The notes under the pieces were generated by a model that was given only the letters and a program-made list of their open reading frames with translations, made no database searches and was not told the origin of the DNA. A stretch of DNA of 64,000 nt. Origin: Aerococcus christensenii (GTDB taxonomy: Bacteria; Bacillota; Bacilli; Lactobacillales; Aerococcaceae). A program made the position numbers and the translations under genes. The stretch covers positions 1,364,001 through 1,428,000 of the forward strand of contig NZ_CP014159.1 in assembly GCF_001543105.1 (NCBI RefSeq), written 5' to 3'. Shown one piece after another: positions 37,410 to 45,256 of this stretch (position 1 is its first letter; every line of letters begins with the position of its first letter).

Positions 37410-37450
37410 AATCATCCTCTTTATGTCAATATAAGGAGGATGATTTTTAT
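37410..37450 (+). terminator. Hairpin terminator of the LRR surface protein
   Basis: AATCATCCTC pairs with GAGGATGATT, followed by TTT. Confidence 0.7.
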
Positions 37451-37467
37451 ATTGAAAGAAGGACAAT

Positions 37468-37508
37468 AAAAAAAGTGTTGGGCAACCCTGTGGGTTGACA
37501 CCAACACT
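37468..37508 (-). terminator. Terminator of the coiled-coil surface protein
   Basis: On the minus strand AGTGTTGG...CAACCC pairs with GGGTTG...CCAACACT and is followed by a long T-run. Confidence 0.85.
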
Positions 37509-37522
37509 GACTATTCAAAATA

Positions 37523-40360
37523 TTACTGACGACGACGGAAGCTAAACAAGAATCCTAAAGCACTAAGTGTAAGACTGAATAACGCGGTTGAGTGTGAGAT
37601 AGCGCCTGTTTGTGGTAAAGTGGATTTTTTCTCAGGCGTAGTAGAGGATGTTAGGTTTTTTGATGGATTAGTTTGCGAGGTGCTATTCGATTTGTTGCCT
37701 TGATCAGTGACTTTTATTGCTTTTTGTTGCTGCTGTACTTTCTTTTGAACTAAAGCAAAGTGGCTAAAGTGATCTACTGTAAATTCAGCATACCCTTCTT
37801 TGACAGTAGCTTGCATATCTACTAGCGTACCATCAGATTGCACATGGAAGACTTTGGCTTCGGTAACTCCAGAAGTTAAGGCAATCCGCACAGTACGATT
37901 GCCAGATGTAGTGACTGGCCTCCCCTTTTTTGTGAGGGTAAAGTTGAAGAGTTGGATATCATAAGATTCTACGTTTGGTACGTGTTGTTTAATAAGTTGT
38001 TGTTTAATTTGAGCCAGAGCTTGTGTATTCTCTACTTTTTCGACTTTTACGCCATCTGCATCCAATTTTGGGGATAATTGAAACTTGAATTGTGTTTGTC
38101 CTATTTTTTCTTCAATTAGTTTGGATTGTGGAGTAGGGATGTTGTTTTGACCATCTGGTTGAGGTGTCTGAGGTTGCGTTTCTTGCTCAGGCACTTGAGG
38201 CGTTTGAGGTTGTGCTTTTTGCTCAGGCACTTGAGGCGTTTGAGGTTGTGCTTTTTGCTCAGGCACTTGAGGCGTCTGAGGTTGTGCTTCTTGCTCAGGT
38301 TGTTGTGGTTGAGGAGTTGGTGTTTGTTGAAGGGCTTTGAGTGCTTCTTGATAGATTGTTTCCAGCTGATCAACAGTTTTAACTGTTGAGGCATTCAAGG
38401 CCATGGCTGCTGCGGTAAGACGTTTAGCCATTAGCAAGTCGTAATAGTAAGCTTTTTTCGCTTCAAAATGGGATTGACTGGCTAATTGGTAAGCGGCTTT
38501 GCTTTGGTCAAGGGCAGTTTGTGCTGCTGAGAGTGCTTGTTGGTCAGCTTGCAGAGCAGCGTTTGCTCGCCGTTGGTTAGCAAGAGCGGATTGCTGTGTG
38601 TCTTGGGCAACTTGTAAGTCGTGATTAAACTGATTAAGTGCATTTTGCGCAGTTTGGAGTTGTGCCTTGGTATCCTCATAAGCAATTTGCGCTTTTTGAG
38701 CCACTTCTTTGTTTTGTTCATACGTAGTTTTTAAAGGCGCTAGTTTTTTAGCGTCTGCTTCTTGGGCTTGGTTGTATTGCGTAGTTGTTTCTTGAACCGC
38801 TTGTGTTTTTTGAATGATTTCAGCTTCCAATTGAGTAAGTTGCTTTGTCAAATTATCTAATAGTTGATCTTGTTCTTTCTTTTGAGAAGTTAAAGATGTA
38901 ATGGTTTTCGTGTTGTGGTCTCTTTGTTGTTTTAATTTTCTAGCGGCATTTTCTGCTTCTTGTGCTTCCTTTTTGGTTTGTTCTGATCGGGTTCTTGCAT
39001 CCTGCAGTTGTTGCCCGTAGTCACCTTTAAGAAATGTACTTTCTAGCTGTTGTTCATAATTAGACTGTTCTCTTTCTTTTTGTGTGACGGTTTGTTGAGC
39101 ATTTTCCAAGGCAGTTTGCGCTGCTGCTTCTTTTTCTTTGAGTGTTTGAAGAGCTTGCTCTTGGGTGATTTTATCTTGAGTTTGTGTTTGGAGAGTTGAT
39201 GTTAGTCCTTCAAGAACCGCTTGTTCAGATTGATTTTGTTTTGTTAGTTGCTCTACTTTTTGAGTAAGCTCTTCAGTTTCTTTATTTAATCGAGAAATTT
39301 CTTCATGTAATTTTAATTCTTGGACCCTTGCTGTTTCATTCGGCTTATTGGTCAACGGTATCAAGTCACGTTGTATATCCTCTTGTCTTTTTTTGTTTTG
39401 TTGGATTTTATTATTAGTTTCGTTAATTTGTGTTGTATTGGTCTGTATGTTTTCTTTTGAAGTTTTTATTTTTTTATTGGTTTCTTCAATTTGCGCTAAA
39501 ACAGAGTTGAGGCTCTCCTTTTTTTGATTTGTTTCGTTTGCTACTTGTTTCTTTTCTTCTGTTTTGCGATCTAATATAGTTTTAGCTTCTTGAATGCCTT
39601 TTTCGTATTCAGCTAATTGTGTTTTTTGCGGATCTTTTTCTTTATATGCTTTTAATAATTGATCTTTTTGAGCAGTTAATTCTGCAATCTTGTTGTCTGC
39701 TACTTGTGCATCTTTTTCATGCAGTTCTTTTTCCGCTTCTTTTTCTCTTTCCTGACTTTCGAGGTCATTATTTTCTTGGGAAAGGGTATTGAGTTGTTCG
39801 TTGGTATTTTTAAGGGTTTGAGTAGTTTTTTCTTGTTTTTGCTTTGCTTCGTCTAATTGTTTTTGAGTAGTGCTTTGTGCAATGATGTTTTGAGATAGCT
39901 TTTCTTTTAATTTTTGGGTTTCTTCTGAAGGTTGATTTGCTGCTTCGTAGGCTTTCTTAGCTTTTTCAAGTTCTTGATTGGAAGTGTTCAATACCTCTTT
40001 CTTTTCAGTTTCTTCAATTGTCGCTGATTTGACAGCATCTTCCTTACTTTGTTTTTGACTGTTTAGTTGATCTAGTTTTTTTTGTGCTTGTGTTACCGCT
40101 TGATCAGCTTTTTCTTTGTCTGTTTGATGTGCAGTTTGATCTGCTTGCGCTTGCTTGAGTGTTGCTGTGTCTTTATCAACTTGTTCTTTCTTTTCTTGTT
40201 CATTTTTGGCTGCTTGATCAGCTTTTCCTTTTAAGTTAGATGGTACAGTAGGTGCAGTGTCTTGCTTTTCGGCAGCGTCCACTGAAGTGGTTTGCGTAGT
40301 AACTAGCAGACTGGCTGCAGCCATTACCTGTACAGTCCCTAATAACATTTTTTTCTTCAT
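37523..40360 (-). CDS. Large coiled-coil LPXTG surface protein
   Basis: A 945-residue wall-anchored protein. The signal peptide (MKKKMLLGTVQVMAAASLL) ends near VDAAE. Residues about 40-650 are an almost continuous charged coiled coil rich in K, E, Q and A. A repeat region (PEQKAQPQTPQV units) precedes a C-terminal domain of about 100 residues and the sorting signal LPQTG, hydrophobic helix and FRRRQ. The start chosen has GGAGG 8 bases upstream; an earlier in-frame ATG would add 10 residues. The organisation resembles M-like proteins; the ligand is unknown. It is convergent with the LRR surface protein. Confidence 0.88.
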   Translation of the reverse strand: MKKKMLLGTVQVMAAASLLVTTQTTSVDAAEKQDTAPTVPSNLKGKADQAAKNEQEKKEQVDKDTATLKQAQADQTAHQTDKEKADQAVTQAQKKLDQLNSQKQSKEDAVKSATIEETEKKEVLNTSNQELEKAKKAYEAANQPSEETQKLKEKLSQNIIAQSTTQKQLDEAKQKQEKTTQTLKNTNEQLNTLSQENNDLESQEREKEAEKELHEKDAQVADNKIAELTAQKDQLLKAYKEKDPQKTQLAEYEKGIQEAKTILDRKTEEKKQVANETNQKKESLNSVLAQIEETNKKIKTSKENIQTNTTQINETNNKIQQNKKRQEDIQRDLIPLTNKPNETARVQELKLHEEISRLNKETEELTQKVEQLTKQNQSEQAVLEGLTSTLQTQTQDKITQEQALQTLKEKEAAAQTALENAQQTVTQKEREQSNYEQQLESTFLKGDYGQQLQDARTRSEQTKKEAQEAENAARKLKQQRDHNTKTITSLTSQKKEQDQLLDNLTKQLTQLEAEIIQKTQAVQETTTQYNQAQEADAKKLAPLKTTYEQNKEVAQKAQIAYEDTKAQLQTAQNALNQFNHDLQVAQDTQQSALANQRRANAALQADQQALSAAQTALDQSKAAYQLASQSHFEAKKAYYYDLLMAKRLTAAAMALNASTVKTVDQLETIYQEALKALQQTPTPQPQQPEQEAQPQTPQVPEQKAQPQTPQVPEQKAQPQTPQVPEQETQPQTPQPDGQNNIPTPQSKLIEEKIGQTQFKFQLSPKLDADGVKVEKVENTQALAQIKQQLIKQHVPNVESYDIQLFNFTLTKKGRPVTTSGNRTVRIALTSGVTEAKVFHVQSDGTLVDMQATVKEGYAEFTVDHFSHFALVQKKVQQQQKAIKVTDQGNKSNSTSQTNPSKNLTSSTTPEKKSTLPQTGAISHSTALFSLTLSALGFLFSFRRRQ
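38150..38300 (-). repeat. 36-bp tandem repeats coding PEQKAQPQTPQV
   Basis: About four units of 12 residues differing by a few substitutions, directly before the C-terminal domain of the coiled-coil surface protein. Confidence 0.85.
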
Positions 40361-40521
40361 GGTATAACCTCCATTGTATACGTTGCTCATTATTGTTTAT
40401 TGAAAGAGTGATTGAAAAAATATAAATAACGTTATCTCCCTCAAAACTAGTTTAACAAGAATCAATTTAGAAGATGTGAACAAAGTATGAAATTTTTGAG
40501 TACAAACAAATTTCCCCTTTA

Positions 40522-40821
40522 AAGGTCAGTATTCTAGTCTACGGATTACCTCAAAATTCAAGGGTTATGAAGAAGCTAGCGGATCAACCAGTGGAAATAA
40601 ACACACTGATTTTAGCTGGAATTTTTGATTTCTTGCGCTTATCCGTGTGGGCACTATCCTCTAATAGTCGATCTAATAGGAATTGCCCGATGAGCCTATT
40701 AGAGGAGCTAGGAGGTAAAGGGAAAGTAGCTAAAAGCACAGGTTATTCTTCTGGCGAAGAATTCAAAGAAGCAAGGAAAGTTTTACTTGAAAAGATTGCG
40801 AAAGAAGGTGGAAAACAATGA
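40522..40821 (+). pseudogene. Phage tail assembly (DUF5361-like) protein, 5' truncated
   Basis: The frame reads VYGLPQNSRVMKKLADQPVE before the first ATG, a motif typical of DUF5361-type tail-assembly proteins, and continues to LLEKIAKEGGKQ. The N-terminal part is missing, so the gene was cut where the accessory block begins. It overlaps the tape-measure gene by 4 bases, the usual phage order. Confidence 0.65.
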
Positions 40822-41327
40822 CAGAACTTGGAAAAGCTTATGTTCAGATTGTTCCATCAGCTCAAGGTATTTCTGGCTCTATTCAGAAGCTCCTTGGTGG
40901 AGAAGCGGATTCTGCTGGAGAAGCAGTTGTGGGAAGCTTAGGATCAAAGCTGGTAGGAACAGCTACGAAAGTGATTGCTGCTGCTGGTATTGGAAAGATG
41001 CTCAAAGATTCCATTATGGAAGGCGGAGCATTAGAGCAATCTATTGGTGGGATTGAAACACTTTTTAAAGGATCAGCAGATACTGTTAAAAACTATGCTA
41101 AAGAAGCCTATCAAACTGCCGGGATATCAGCTAACCAGTACATGGAGCAAGCTACAAGTTTTAGTGCTTTAGGTAGCTTACCCATCGATACAGGTTTACA
41201 GGGAAAGGCTTTTCAAGTGACATGGCTGTCACCAGATCAAAAAGTAGAGCTAGCTTTGCTGAAAGATGATGGCACGCAAGGGCAATTCCGCTATGTGGCG
41301 TATGATTGGGATTTAATTAAAATATAA
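40818..41327 (+). CDS. Tape-measure N-terminus fused to an unrelated C-terminal segment
   Basis: Residues 1 to about 118 match tape-measure proteins (MTELGKAYVQIVPSAQGI, AGIGKMLKDSIMEGGALEQS, YMEQATSFSALG). The last 50 residues (from GKAFQVTWLSPDQKVELAL to YDWDLIKI) do not look like a tape measure, which is normally over 600 residues. I do not recognise them. A strong terminator follows the stop, so the tail may come from the end of another operon. A further in-frame chimera. Confidence 0.65.
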   Translation: MTELGKAYVQIVPSAQGISGSIQKLLGGEADSAGEAVVGSLGSKLVGTATKVIAAAGIGKMLKDSIMEGGALEQSIGGIETLFKGSADTVKNYAKEAYQTAGISANQYMEQATSFSALGSLPIDTGLQGKAFQVTWLSPDQKVELALLKDDGTQGQFRYVAYDWDLIKI

Positions 41328-41358
41328 GAAAAAGAGGAGCCCAAAAGCTCCTCTTTTT
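41328..41358 (+). terminator. Terminator after the tape-measure chimera
   Basis: AAAAAGAGGAGC pairs with GCTCCTCTTTTT around CCAAAA. Confidence 0.9.
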
Positions 41359-41401
41359 GTTGATTTTATGCTGACTGGACTGCAAAAAAAGTTAGTAGAA
41401 A

Positions 41402-41424
41402 AGTTAGTAGATTTAAAAGAAAAA
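41402..41424. repeat. Right copy of the prophage-1 end repeat
   Basis: Matches 13910-13932 at 21 of 23 bases and lies about 30 bases before the att core. AGTTAGTAG is also present at 41388. Confidence 0.45.
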
Positions 41425-41456
41425 CTAGTGATTATTAATGATTACTAGTTTTAGTC

Positions 41457-41479
41457 TTATGCGGCCAAGAGGACTTGAA
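41457..41479. other. Attachment site of element 2, left end (att core)
   Basis: The 23 bases starting TTATGCGGCCAAGAGGAC are identical to 54051-54073, the 3' end of tRNA-Leu. The copy here is not followed by the rest of the tRNA, as expected for the phage-side att. Confidence 0.9.
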
Positions 41480-41547
41480 GTATTCACACCTAACAAAGCC
41501 TGTAACTAAAGGATTTATAGCGACTTGCCAACCTTACTTTTATAAAT

Positions 41548-41566
41548 TTGCGTGATATTTGCGTGA
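41548..41566. other. Integrase arm-type sites, left end
   Basis: Two TTGCGTGA units with an 11-base period, just after the integrase stop and about 70 bases inside the att core. Four related units lie inside the right end. Confidence 0.75.
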
Positions 41567-41570
41567 TGAG

Positions 41571-42722
41571 TTAGAAATTGATGTATTTTGCAAACTTTTG
41601 AACAGATTGCTTTTTACTGTTTTCTGTTACATGAGTATAGACATTCATGGTTGTAGAAATATCTGAATGTCCCATTCTTTCCTTAACGTCTTTCATAGGT
41701 ACACCAGCTTCAAAGAGCAAACTACAATGAGTATGCCTGAAACCATGAATATTAATCATAGGTAAGTTGTTTCTTTCACAGAACCTAGCTAAGAAGTTTC
41801 TAGGGCTAGCGACACTAATCGGAAAATTTTCGCTTTCCTTCCTGAAAATAAATTCATCACTTCCTAATAAGTTATAGCCAAGTTTCAGAAATAACTTAGC
41901 TTGTTCCGTCTTCCACTTTCTAATAATCTTCATGGTTTCACTGTCAACGTTTAGCGTTCTAGTACTACTTTGATTTTTAGGGTCGCCTATATATAGCCCT
42001 TGTTCGCCTAGCTTAACGGCTTTGTTAACTGTGATAGTGGATTGCTTAAAGTTGATATCCTCCCAAGTTAAGGCTAGAGCTTCCCCACGTCTTAGGCCCG
42101 TGAATGCCAATATCCTGAAAAAACATAGCCATTTAAGGCTATCTTCTTGTTGAAGGCAATTGAAAAATAATTCTAGTTCATCTTTGCTATAAAAATCTTT
42201 TTCACGCTGTGGACTATCGTACTGTAATTTCTTTTTAGGAATAGCCACCCTAGAACATGGATTGCTTTGTATATAGTCAAGAGTTACCCCATATTGTAAA
42301 ACACGCTTTAAATAACTAAAGATTTTTTTATGCTTCTTATATTTCCTATGCCATTCATTAACAACTTTCTGAACGGTTTTAGGCTGTAACTTAGTAATAA
42401 GAATATTGCCCAACGGTGGCAGTATATGCAATCTGAAATAAGTTTTTGTATTTCTTAGCGTACTTTTAGTTACGTTCAACTTATACTGTTCTAGCCATTC
42501 ATGGTATAATTGAGTTACAGTTATAAAGTTTTTATTTTGCAAGCTAAGGCCACTATCAAACTTTCTTGATTCTTGTTTGAAGTAGTCGACGGCTTGCTTT
42601 TTTGTTTTAAATCCTCTTTTTGTAAATTGAACTTGTTTCCCAGTTTCCTCATCTTTCCCTAGATAGGCTTTGACTTCCCAAAATTTACCTTTTGAATTTT
42701 CATACTGCTTAAATGTTGCCAT
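41571..42722 (-). CDS. Tyrosine integrase of element 2
   Basis: A 383-residue phage integrase: an N-terminal arm-binding domain (KGKFWEVKAYLGKDEETGK), a SAM-like core-binding domain (about 65-165) and the catalytic domain with TGLRRGEAL (Arg), HGFRHTHCSLLFEAG (His-x-x-Arg) and GHSDISTTMNVYTHV (Tyr nucleophile). It lies next to the left att site and reads toward it. It should excise or integrate the element at tRNA-Leu. Confidence 0.96.
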   Translation of the reverse strand: MATFKQYENSKGKFWEVKAYLGKDEETGKQVQFTKRGFKTKKQAVDYFKQESRKFDSGLSLQNKNFITVTQLYHEWLEQYKLNVTKSTLRNTKTYFRLHILPPLGNILITKLQPKTVQKVVNEWHRKYKKHKKIFSYLKRVLQYGVTLDYIQSNPCSRVAIPKKKLQYDSPQREKDFYSKDELELFFNCLQQEDSLKWLCFFRILAFTGLRRGEALALTWEDINFKQSTITVNKAVKLGEQGLYIGDPKNQSSTRTLNVDSETMKIIRKWKTEQAKLFLKLGYNLLGSDEFIFRKESENFPISVASPRNFLARFCERNNLPMINIHGFRHTHCSLLFEAGVPMKDVKERMGHSDISTTMNVYTHVTENSKKQSVQKFAKYINF

Positions 42723-42745
42723 AACGGTGTTCCTTTCTTAATAAC

Positions 42746-42771
42746 TCCCCCGAGGCTAAGAAAAAGAACTG
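42746..42771 (+). repeat. Copy 1 of a 24-bp repeat (CCCCGAGGCTAAGAAAAG type)
   Basis: The same sequence, with one or two changes, occurs at 44020-44044 and inverted at 53891-53914. This copy lies just upstream of the integrase start. Confidence 0.8.
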
Positions 42772-42827
42772 AGTAGGGCGGATCACTGTTTGAGTGATGT
42801 TTTTTAATCGTACGTTAATCGTGTAAA

Positions 42828-42850
42828 AGTCGTAGTTATGCGGCTTTTTT
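42828..42850 (+). terminator. Small hairpin between integrase and repressor genes
   Basis: GTCGTA pairs with TGCGGC around GTTA, then six T. It is related to 17754-17776. Confidence 0.55.
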
Positions 42851-42920
42851 GTTTGTCCTTTAGTCTTATAAAGACATCAACGTCGTCTTTAATTGCTTTG
42901 TGTGAATATTTTTTTAGTTG

Positions 42921-43655
42921 TTAAATTTTGTTGTTCTGTTCTTCTTCCAATTTAGACTCTATGATAAATTGCTGATCATCTTTTTCATATTTTTCCCACA
43001 AAAGGCTTAACAGCATTTTAGTATTGGACAATATAGCTTGAAGTTGGTTCACTAAGTCTTTATCTACATCATCGGGCAATTTTTGAGAACAATATTTTAT
43101 ATCTTCAATTTCACAGTATAAGTCAAGAATTGGAAAATAAAATTTCTCTATGAGTTGTTTATTATTAAGGATTATAAAACTATTAGCTAATTCATCATTA
43201 ACAAATTCCAACACATTATTTTTTAGTTGACTATAACTAAAATTATCAAGCCCGCTTTTGTTGCTAAACCAGTCTTCTTTAGTAAATAAGTCCATAAAGT
43301 CATTTTTTACTGATTTTGCAAATTTAAAAGGCTGTTCAAGAATATAGCGACATTCTTCTTTTCCTTTGTTTTTCTCTACATAAGAGAAAATATAAGAGTA
43401 AATAAGAGATTCAATAAATTCTTCTTTATTGCCATACATCAATTCATCCACCGAGATACCACCTAAGTCCGCTATTGCCTGTAAAGTCATATCATTAGGA
43501 ATATTTTCGCCTCTTTCCCACTTTGAAACATTACTTTTCCCCGTCTTTAATCCCGTTATATTTTTTATACTATCGGCGAAGCTTTCTAACGTTTGCTTTT
43601 TAGAAACTCTAATTCTTTTTATTCTAGTTCCTAGATCTTTTTTATTAACTTCCAT
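42921..43655 (-). CDS. XRE-family phage repressor
   Basis: A 244-residue protein with an N-terminal helix-turn-helix (TRIKRIRVSKKQTLESFA, then KSNVSKWERGENIPNDMTL) and a long C-terminal region without the S24 peptidase motif, unlike LexA-type CI. It diverges from the Cro-like gene, as in temperate phage switches. Confidence 0.82.
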   Translation of the reverse strand: MEVNKKDLGTRIKRIRVSKKQTLESFADSIKNITGLKTGKSNVSKWERGENIPNDMTLQAIADLGGISVDELMYGNKEEFIESLIYSYIFSYVEKNKGKEECRYILEQPFKFAKSVKNDFMDLFTKEDWFSNKSGLDNFSYSQLKNNVLEFVNDELANSFIILNNKQLIEKFYFPILDLYCEIEDIKYCSQKLPDDVDKDLVNQLQAILSNTKMLLSLLWEKYEKDDQQFIIESKLEEEQNNKI

Positions 43656-43711
43656 TATCTCACCACCTTTGCATAAATTTTACCACAGGTTTAAAAAGTT
43701 GAAAATATGAG

Positions 43712-43740
43712 TTGACAGAATAAAAAAGATTAATTAGAAT
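43712..43740 (+). promoter_or_regulatory. Strong early promoter of element 2
   Basis: Consensus TTGACA and TAGAAT with a 17-base spacer, between the divergent repressor and Cro-like genes. It drives the rightward genes and is the probable repressor target. Confidence 0.8.
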
Positions 43741-43777
43741 AAAGGTGTAAAATGTTGAAAGCAAGGAGGTGTTGAAA

Positions 43778-44005
43778 ATGCAAATGGTAAAGCCAATGCG
43801 TAAATTTATGGGGCTTACTCAGTCAGATATGGCAAAAAAATTAAATATTTCTAGACAATCCTATTACTTGAAAGAAAACGAAAAAACGCCATTTACCGAC
43901 AAAGAAAAAGCAGTGATAAAGAAAACATTCAATGCTGCGTTCCCTAACGCTACTATTGACGATATTTTTTTTAGCACAAATGTGTCGAAAGTTGAAATTT
44001 ATTGA
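43778..44005 (+). CDS. Cro-like XRE-family regulator
   Basis: A 75-residue helix-turn-helix protein (MRKFMGLTQSDMAKKLNISR, then SYYLKENEKTPFTD). The ATG has AAGGAGG 8 bases upstream; earlier GTG and TTG codons overlap the ribosome site and were rejected. It is the first gene of the rightward operon. Confidence 0.82.
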   Translation: MQMVKPMRKFMGLTQSDMAKKLNISRQSYYLKENEKTPFTDKEKAVIKKTFNAAFPNATIDDIFFSTNVSKVEIY

Positions 44006-44019
44006 GTTGACAATCCTTT

Positions 44020-44044
44020 CCCCGAGGCTAAGAAAAGAAACTGA
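44020..44044 (+). repeat. Copy 2 of the 24-bp repeat
   Basis: CCCCGAGGCTAAGAAAAGAA sequence immediately upstream of the ribosome site of the antirepressor fragment. See 42746 and 53891. Confidence 0.8.
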
Positions 44045-44060
44045 TAAGGAGATCAAAAAT

Positions 44061-44186
44061 ATGAAACAATCAGAGATATTTAACTTTGAAGATAAAGAGG
44101 TTAGCACTGTAATTATTGATGATGAACCTCATTTTAATTTGAACGATTGTTTTGAGATTTTAGAGATATCCAACATGAAAAGCTAA
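44061..44186 (+). pseudogene. Antirepressor (Bro-N) N-terminal fragment
   Basis: The 41-residue frame (SEIFNFEDKEVSTVIIDDEP, then FEILEISNMKS) matches the first 40 residues of Bro-N-type phage antirepressors, which are normally over 200 residues. It ends abruptly with a stop. The ribosome site AAGGAG is intact. The deletion joins it to the region with the CRISPR-like repeat. Confidence 0.7.
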
Positions 44187-44251
44187 AGCACGATTAAATA
44201 AAAAAAGGTATCCATAGTACGGACACCCTTACTAGTGGAAAAGTTCGCTGA

Positions 44252-44279
44252 GGATCACCCCCACATACGTGGGAAAAAG
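44252..44279 (-). CRISPR. Solitary type I-E CRISPR-like repeat
   Basis: The 28 bases GGATCACCCCCACATACGTG + GGAAAAAG match type I-E repeats. Its reverse complement begins TTTTTCCC and ends GTGGGGGTGATCC, as in the streptococcal I-E (CRISPR4) repeat recalled from knowledge. There is no second repeat at 61-base spacing and no cas gene nearby. A 15-base GGAAAARTTCGCTGA segment occurs on both sides, exactly 61 bases apart, equal to a 28+33 repeat-spacer unit. Either a decayed array or a phage-borne solitary repeat. Confidence 0.7.
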
Positions 44280-44280
44280 G

Positions 44281-44449
44281 TCAAGAAAACCAGAAGCGGA
44301 AAAATTCGCTGATTAGGTCACAAGTGAAGTCTTGCCAACAACACGGGGCTTACTTAGCTAATCAAGTCATAGATCAAGTCTTTGAGGATCCTGATACCTT
44401 AAACGTGACGTATGTTTTAGATGATGAGCATAAAAAAACAGATCTTTGA
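44281..44449 (+). other. C-terminal fragment of an unrecognised protein
   Basis: An open frame without a start reads SLIRSQVKSCQQHGAYLANQ, then VIDQVFEDPDTLNVTYVLDD and EHKKTDL before TGA. It looks protein-coding in composition but has no start or ribosome site, so it is the 3' end of a lost gene. I cannot assign it. Confidence 0.4.
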
Positions 44450-44506
44450 AAATTGAATAAAAATAAGGGCAAAAGGTATCGACAAATAAAGTAAATTCCT
44501 TTAAAA

Positions 44507-44529
44507 TGTAATTACAGGAGTAATTACAT
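44507..44529. promoter_or_regulatory. Candidate operator of the toxin-antitoxin pair
   Basis: Two TAATTACA-containing arms (TGTAATTACA and GTAATTACAT) separated by three bases, directly before the ribosome site of the antitoxin gene. This fits autoregulation by an AbrB-type antitoxin. Confidence 0.5.
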
Positions 44530-44546
44530 AGAGGAGTGATATTACA

Positions 44547-44873
44547 ATGGTAGTCAAAGCACGACAACAAGGAAATGCGTTAGTTGTCACAATTCCTAAA
44601 GCGTTCAACGTTGAAGCGGGGACAAGCTTTACCCCACGTTTGCAAGAAGATGGAATCTTTTTCGAGCGAGTGGAGACTGTTCCTCGTTTAATCGACGAAT
44701 ACGACGATCTTCTTTTAACCGACCTCATTCAAGAAGGGTATACAGACGGCAAAGAAATTCTTAAGGAGATGTCAAAGCGTAAAACACTCATGGAGAATCG
44801 CTTGAATGAGCTAATGAATGAACCCGCTAGTGAAATGACTGAGGAGGATTTTAAACGTGAGTTTAACTTATAG
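44547..44873 (+). CDS. AbrB/PemI-type antitoxin
   Basis: A 108-residue protein. The N-terminal swapped-hairpin DNA-binding region is VKARQQGNALVVTIPKAFNV. The acidic C-terminal half (LNELMNEPASEMTEEDFKRE) should wrap the toxin. It overlaps the toxin gene by 17 bases, typical of type II systems, and likely represses its own promoter. Confidence 0.85.
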   Translation: MVVKARQQGNALVVTIPKAFNVEAGTSFTPRLQEDGIFFERVETVPRLIDEYDDLLLTDLIQEGYTDGKEILKEMSKRKTLMENRLNELMNEPASEMTEEDFKREFNL

Positions 44874-45156
44874 AGTCCTCTTCAGAAATAGCGCTAAAAA
44901 AGAACTCAAAAAGCTGAAAGATAAGCAATTGCTGAAATTAATTAGTTATGAAATTTTCCAAGTTATTGCTAAAAATCCTTATAACGGAGATAGGAAAAAG
45001 GGCGGTTTAAAAGATATTTATACTCAGCCTATTCACTATCAAAAATCTCAATATAGAATTGCGTATACGATACAAGAAGAGGCCGTAACAGTAGAAATTA
45101 TTCAAGTCGGAAGTCGTGAGAATTTCTACAAGGAATTAACGAGAAAGATACCCTAG
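44857..45156 (+). CDS. RelE/ParE-family toxin
   Basis: A 99-residue basic protein with the RelE core (YRVLFRNSAKKELKKLKD, then YRIAYTIQEEAVTVEIIQVG and the C-terminal R-E-N-F-Y). It probably cleaves mRNA at the ribosome; a ParE-like target cannot be excluded. Paired with the preceding antitoxin it may stabilise the element. Confidence 0.87.
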   Translation: MSLTYRVLFRNSAKKELKKLKDKQLLKLISYEIFQVIAKNPYNGDRKKGGLKDIYTQPIHYQKSQYRIAYTIQEEAVTVEIIQVGSRENFYKELTRKIP

Positions 45157-45190
45157 TCAAAAAATGTTAGGGTATTTTTTATGAAGGCTA

Positions 45191-45240
45191 TTGACATTGT
45201 GGAACTCATGAAGTATTACAACTTTGTGGAACTCATTTAG
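45191..45240 (+). promoter_or_regulatory. Promoter with direct-repeat operator of the RHH gene
   Basis: TTGACA and TATTAC lie 17 bases apart (45191-45219). TTGTGGAACTCAT occurs twice, at 45197 and 45225, in the spacer and after the -10 box. Such direct repeats are typical CopG-type binding sites. Confidence 0.7.
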
Positions 45241-45256
45241 TAGGAGGTGAACACCT

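Noticed and set aside
38126..38389. Plus-strand frame rich in Arg and Leu inside the coiled-coil surface gene
   Set aside because: Antisense shadow of the PEQKAQPQTPQV repeats.
44252..44279. A full CRISPR-Cas locus around the solitary repeat
   Set aside because: No second repeat at the expected spacing, no leader and no cas gene within the window.
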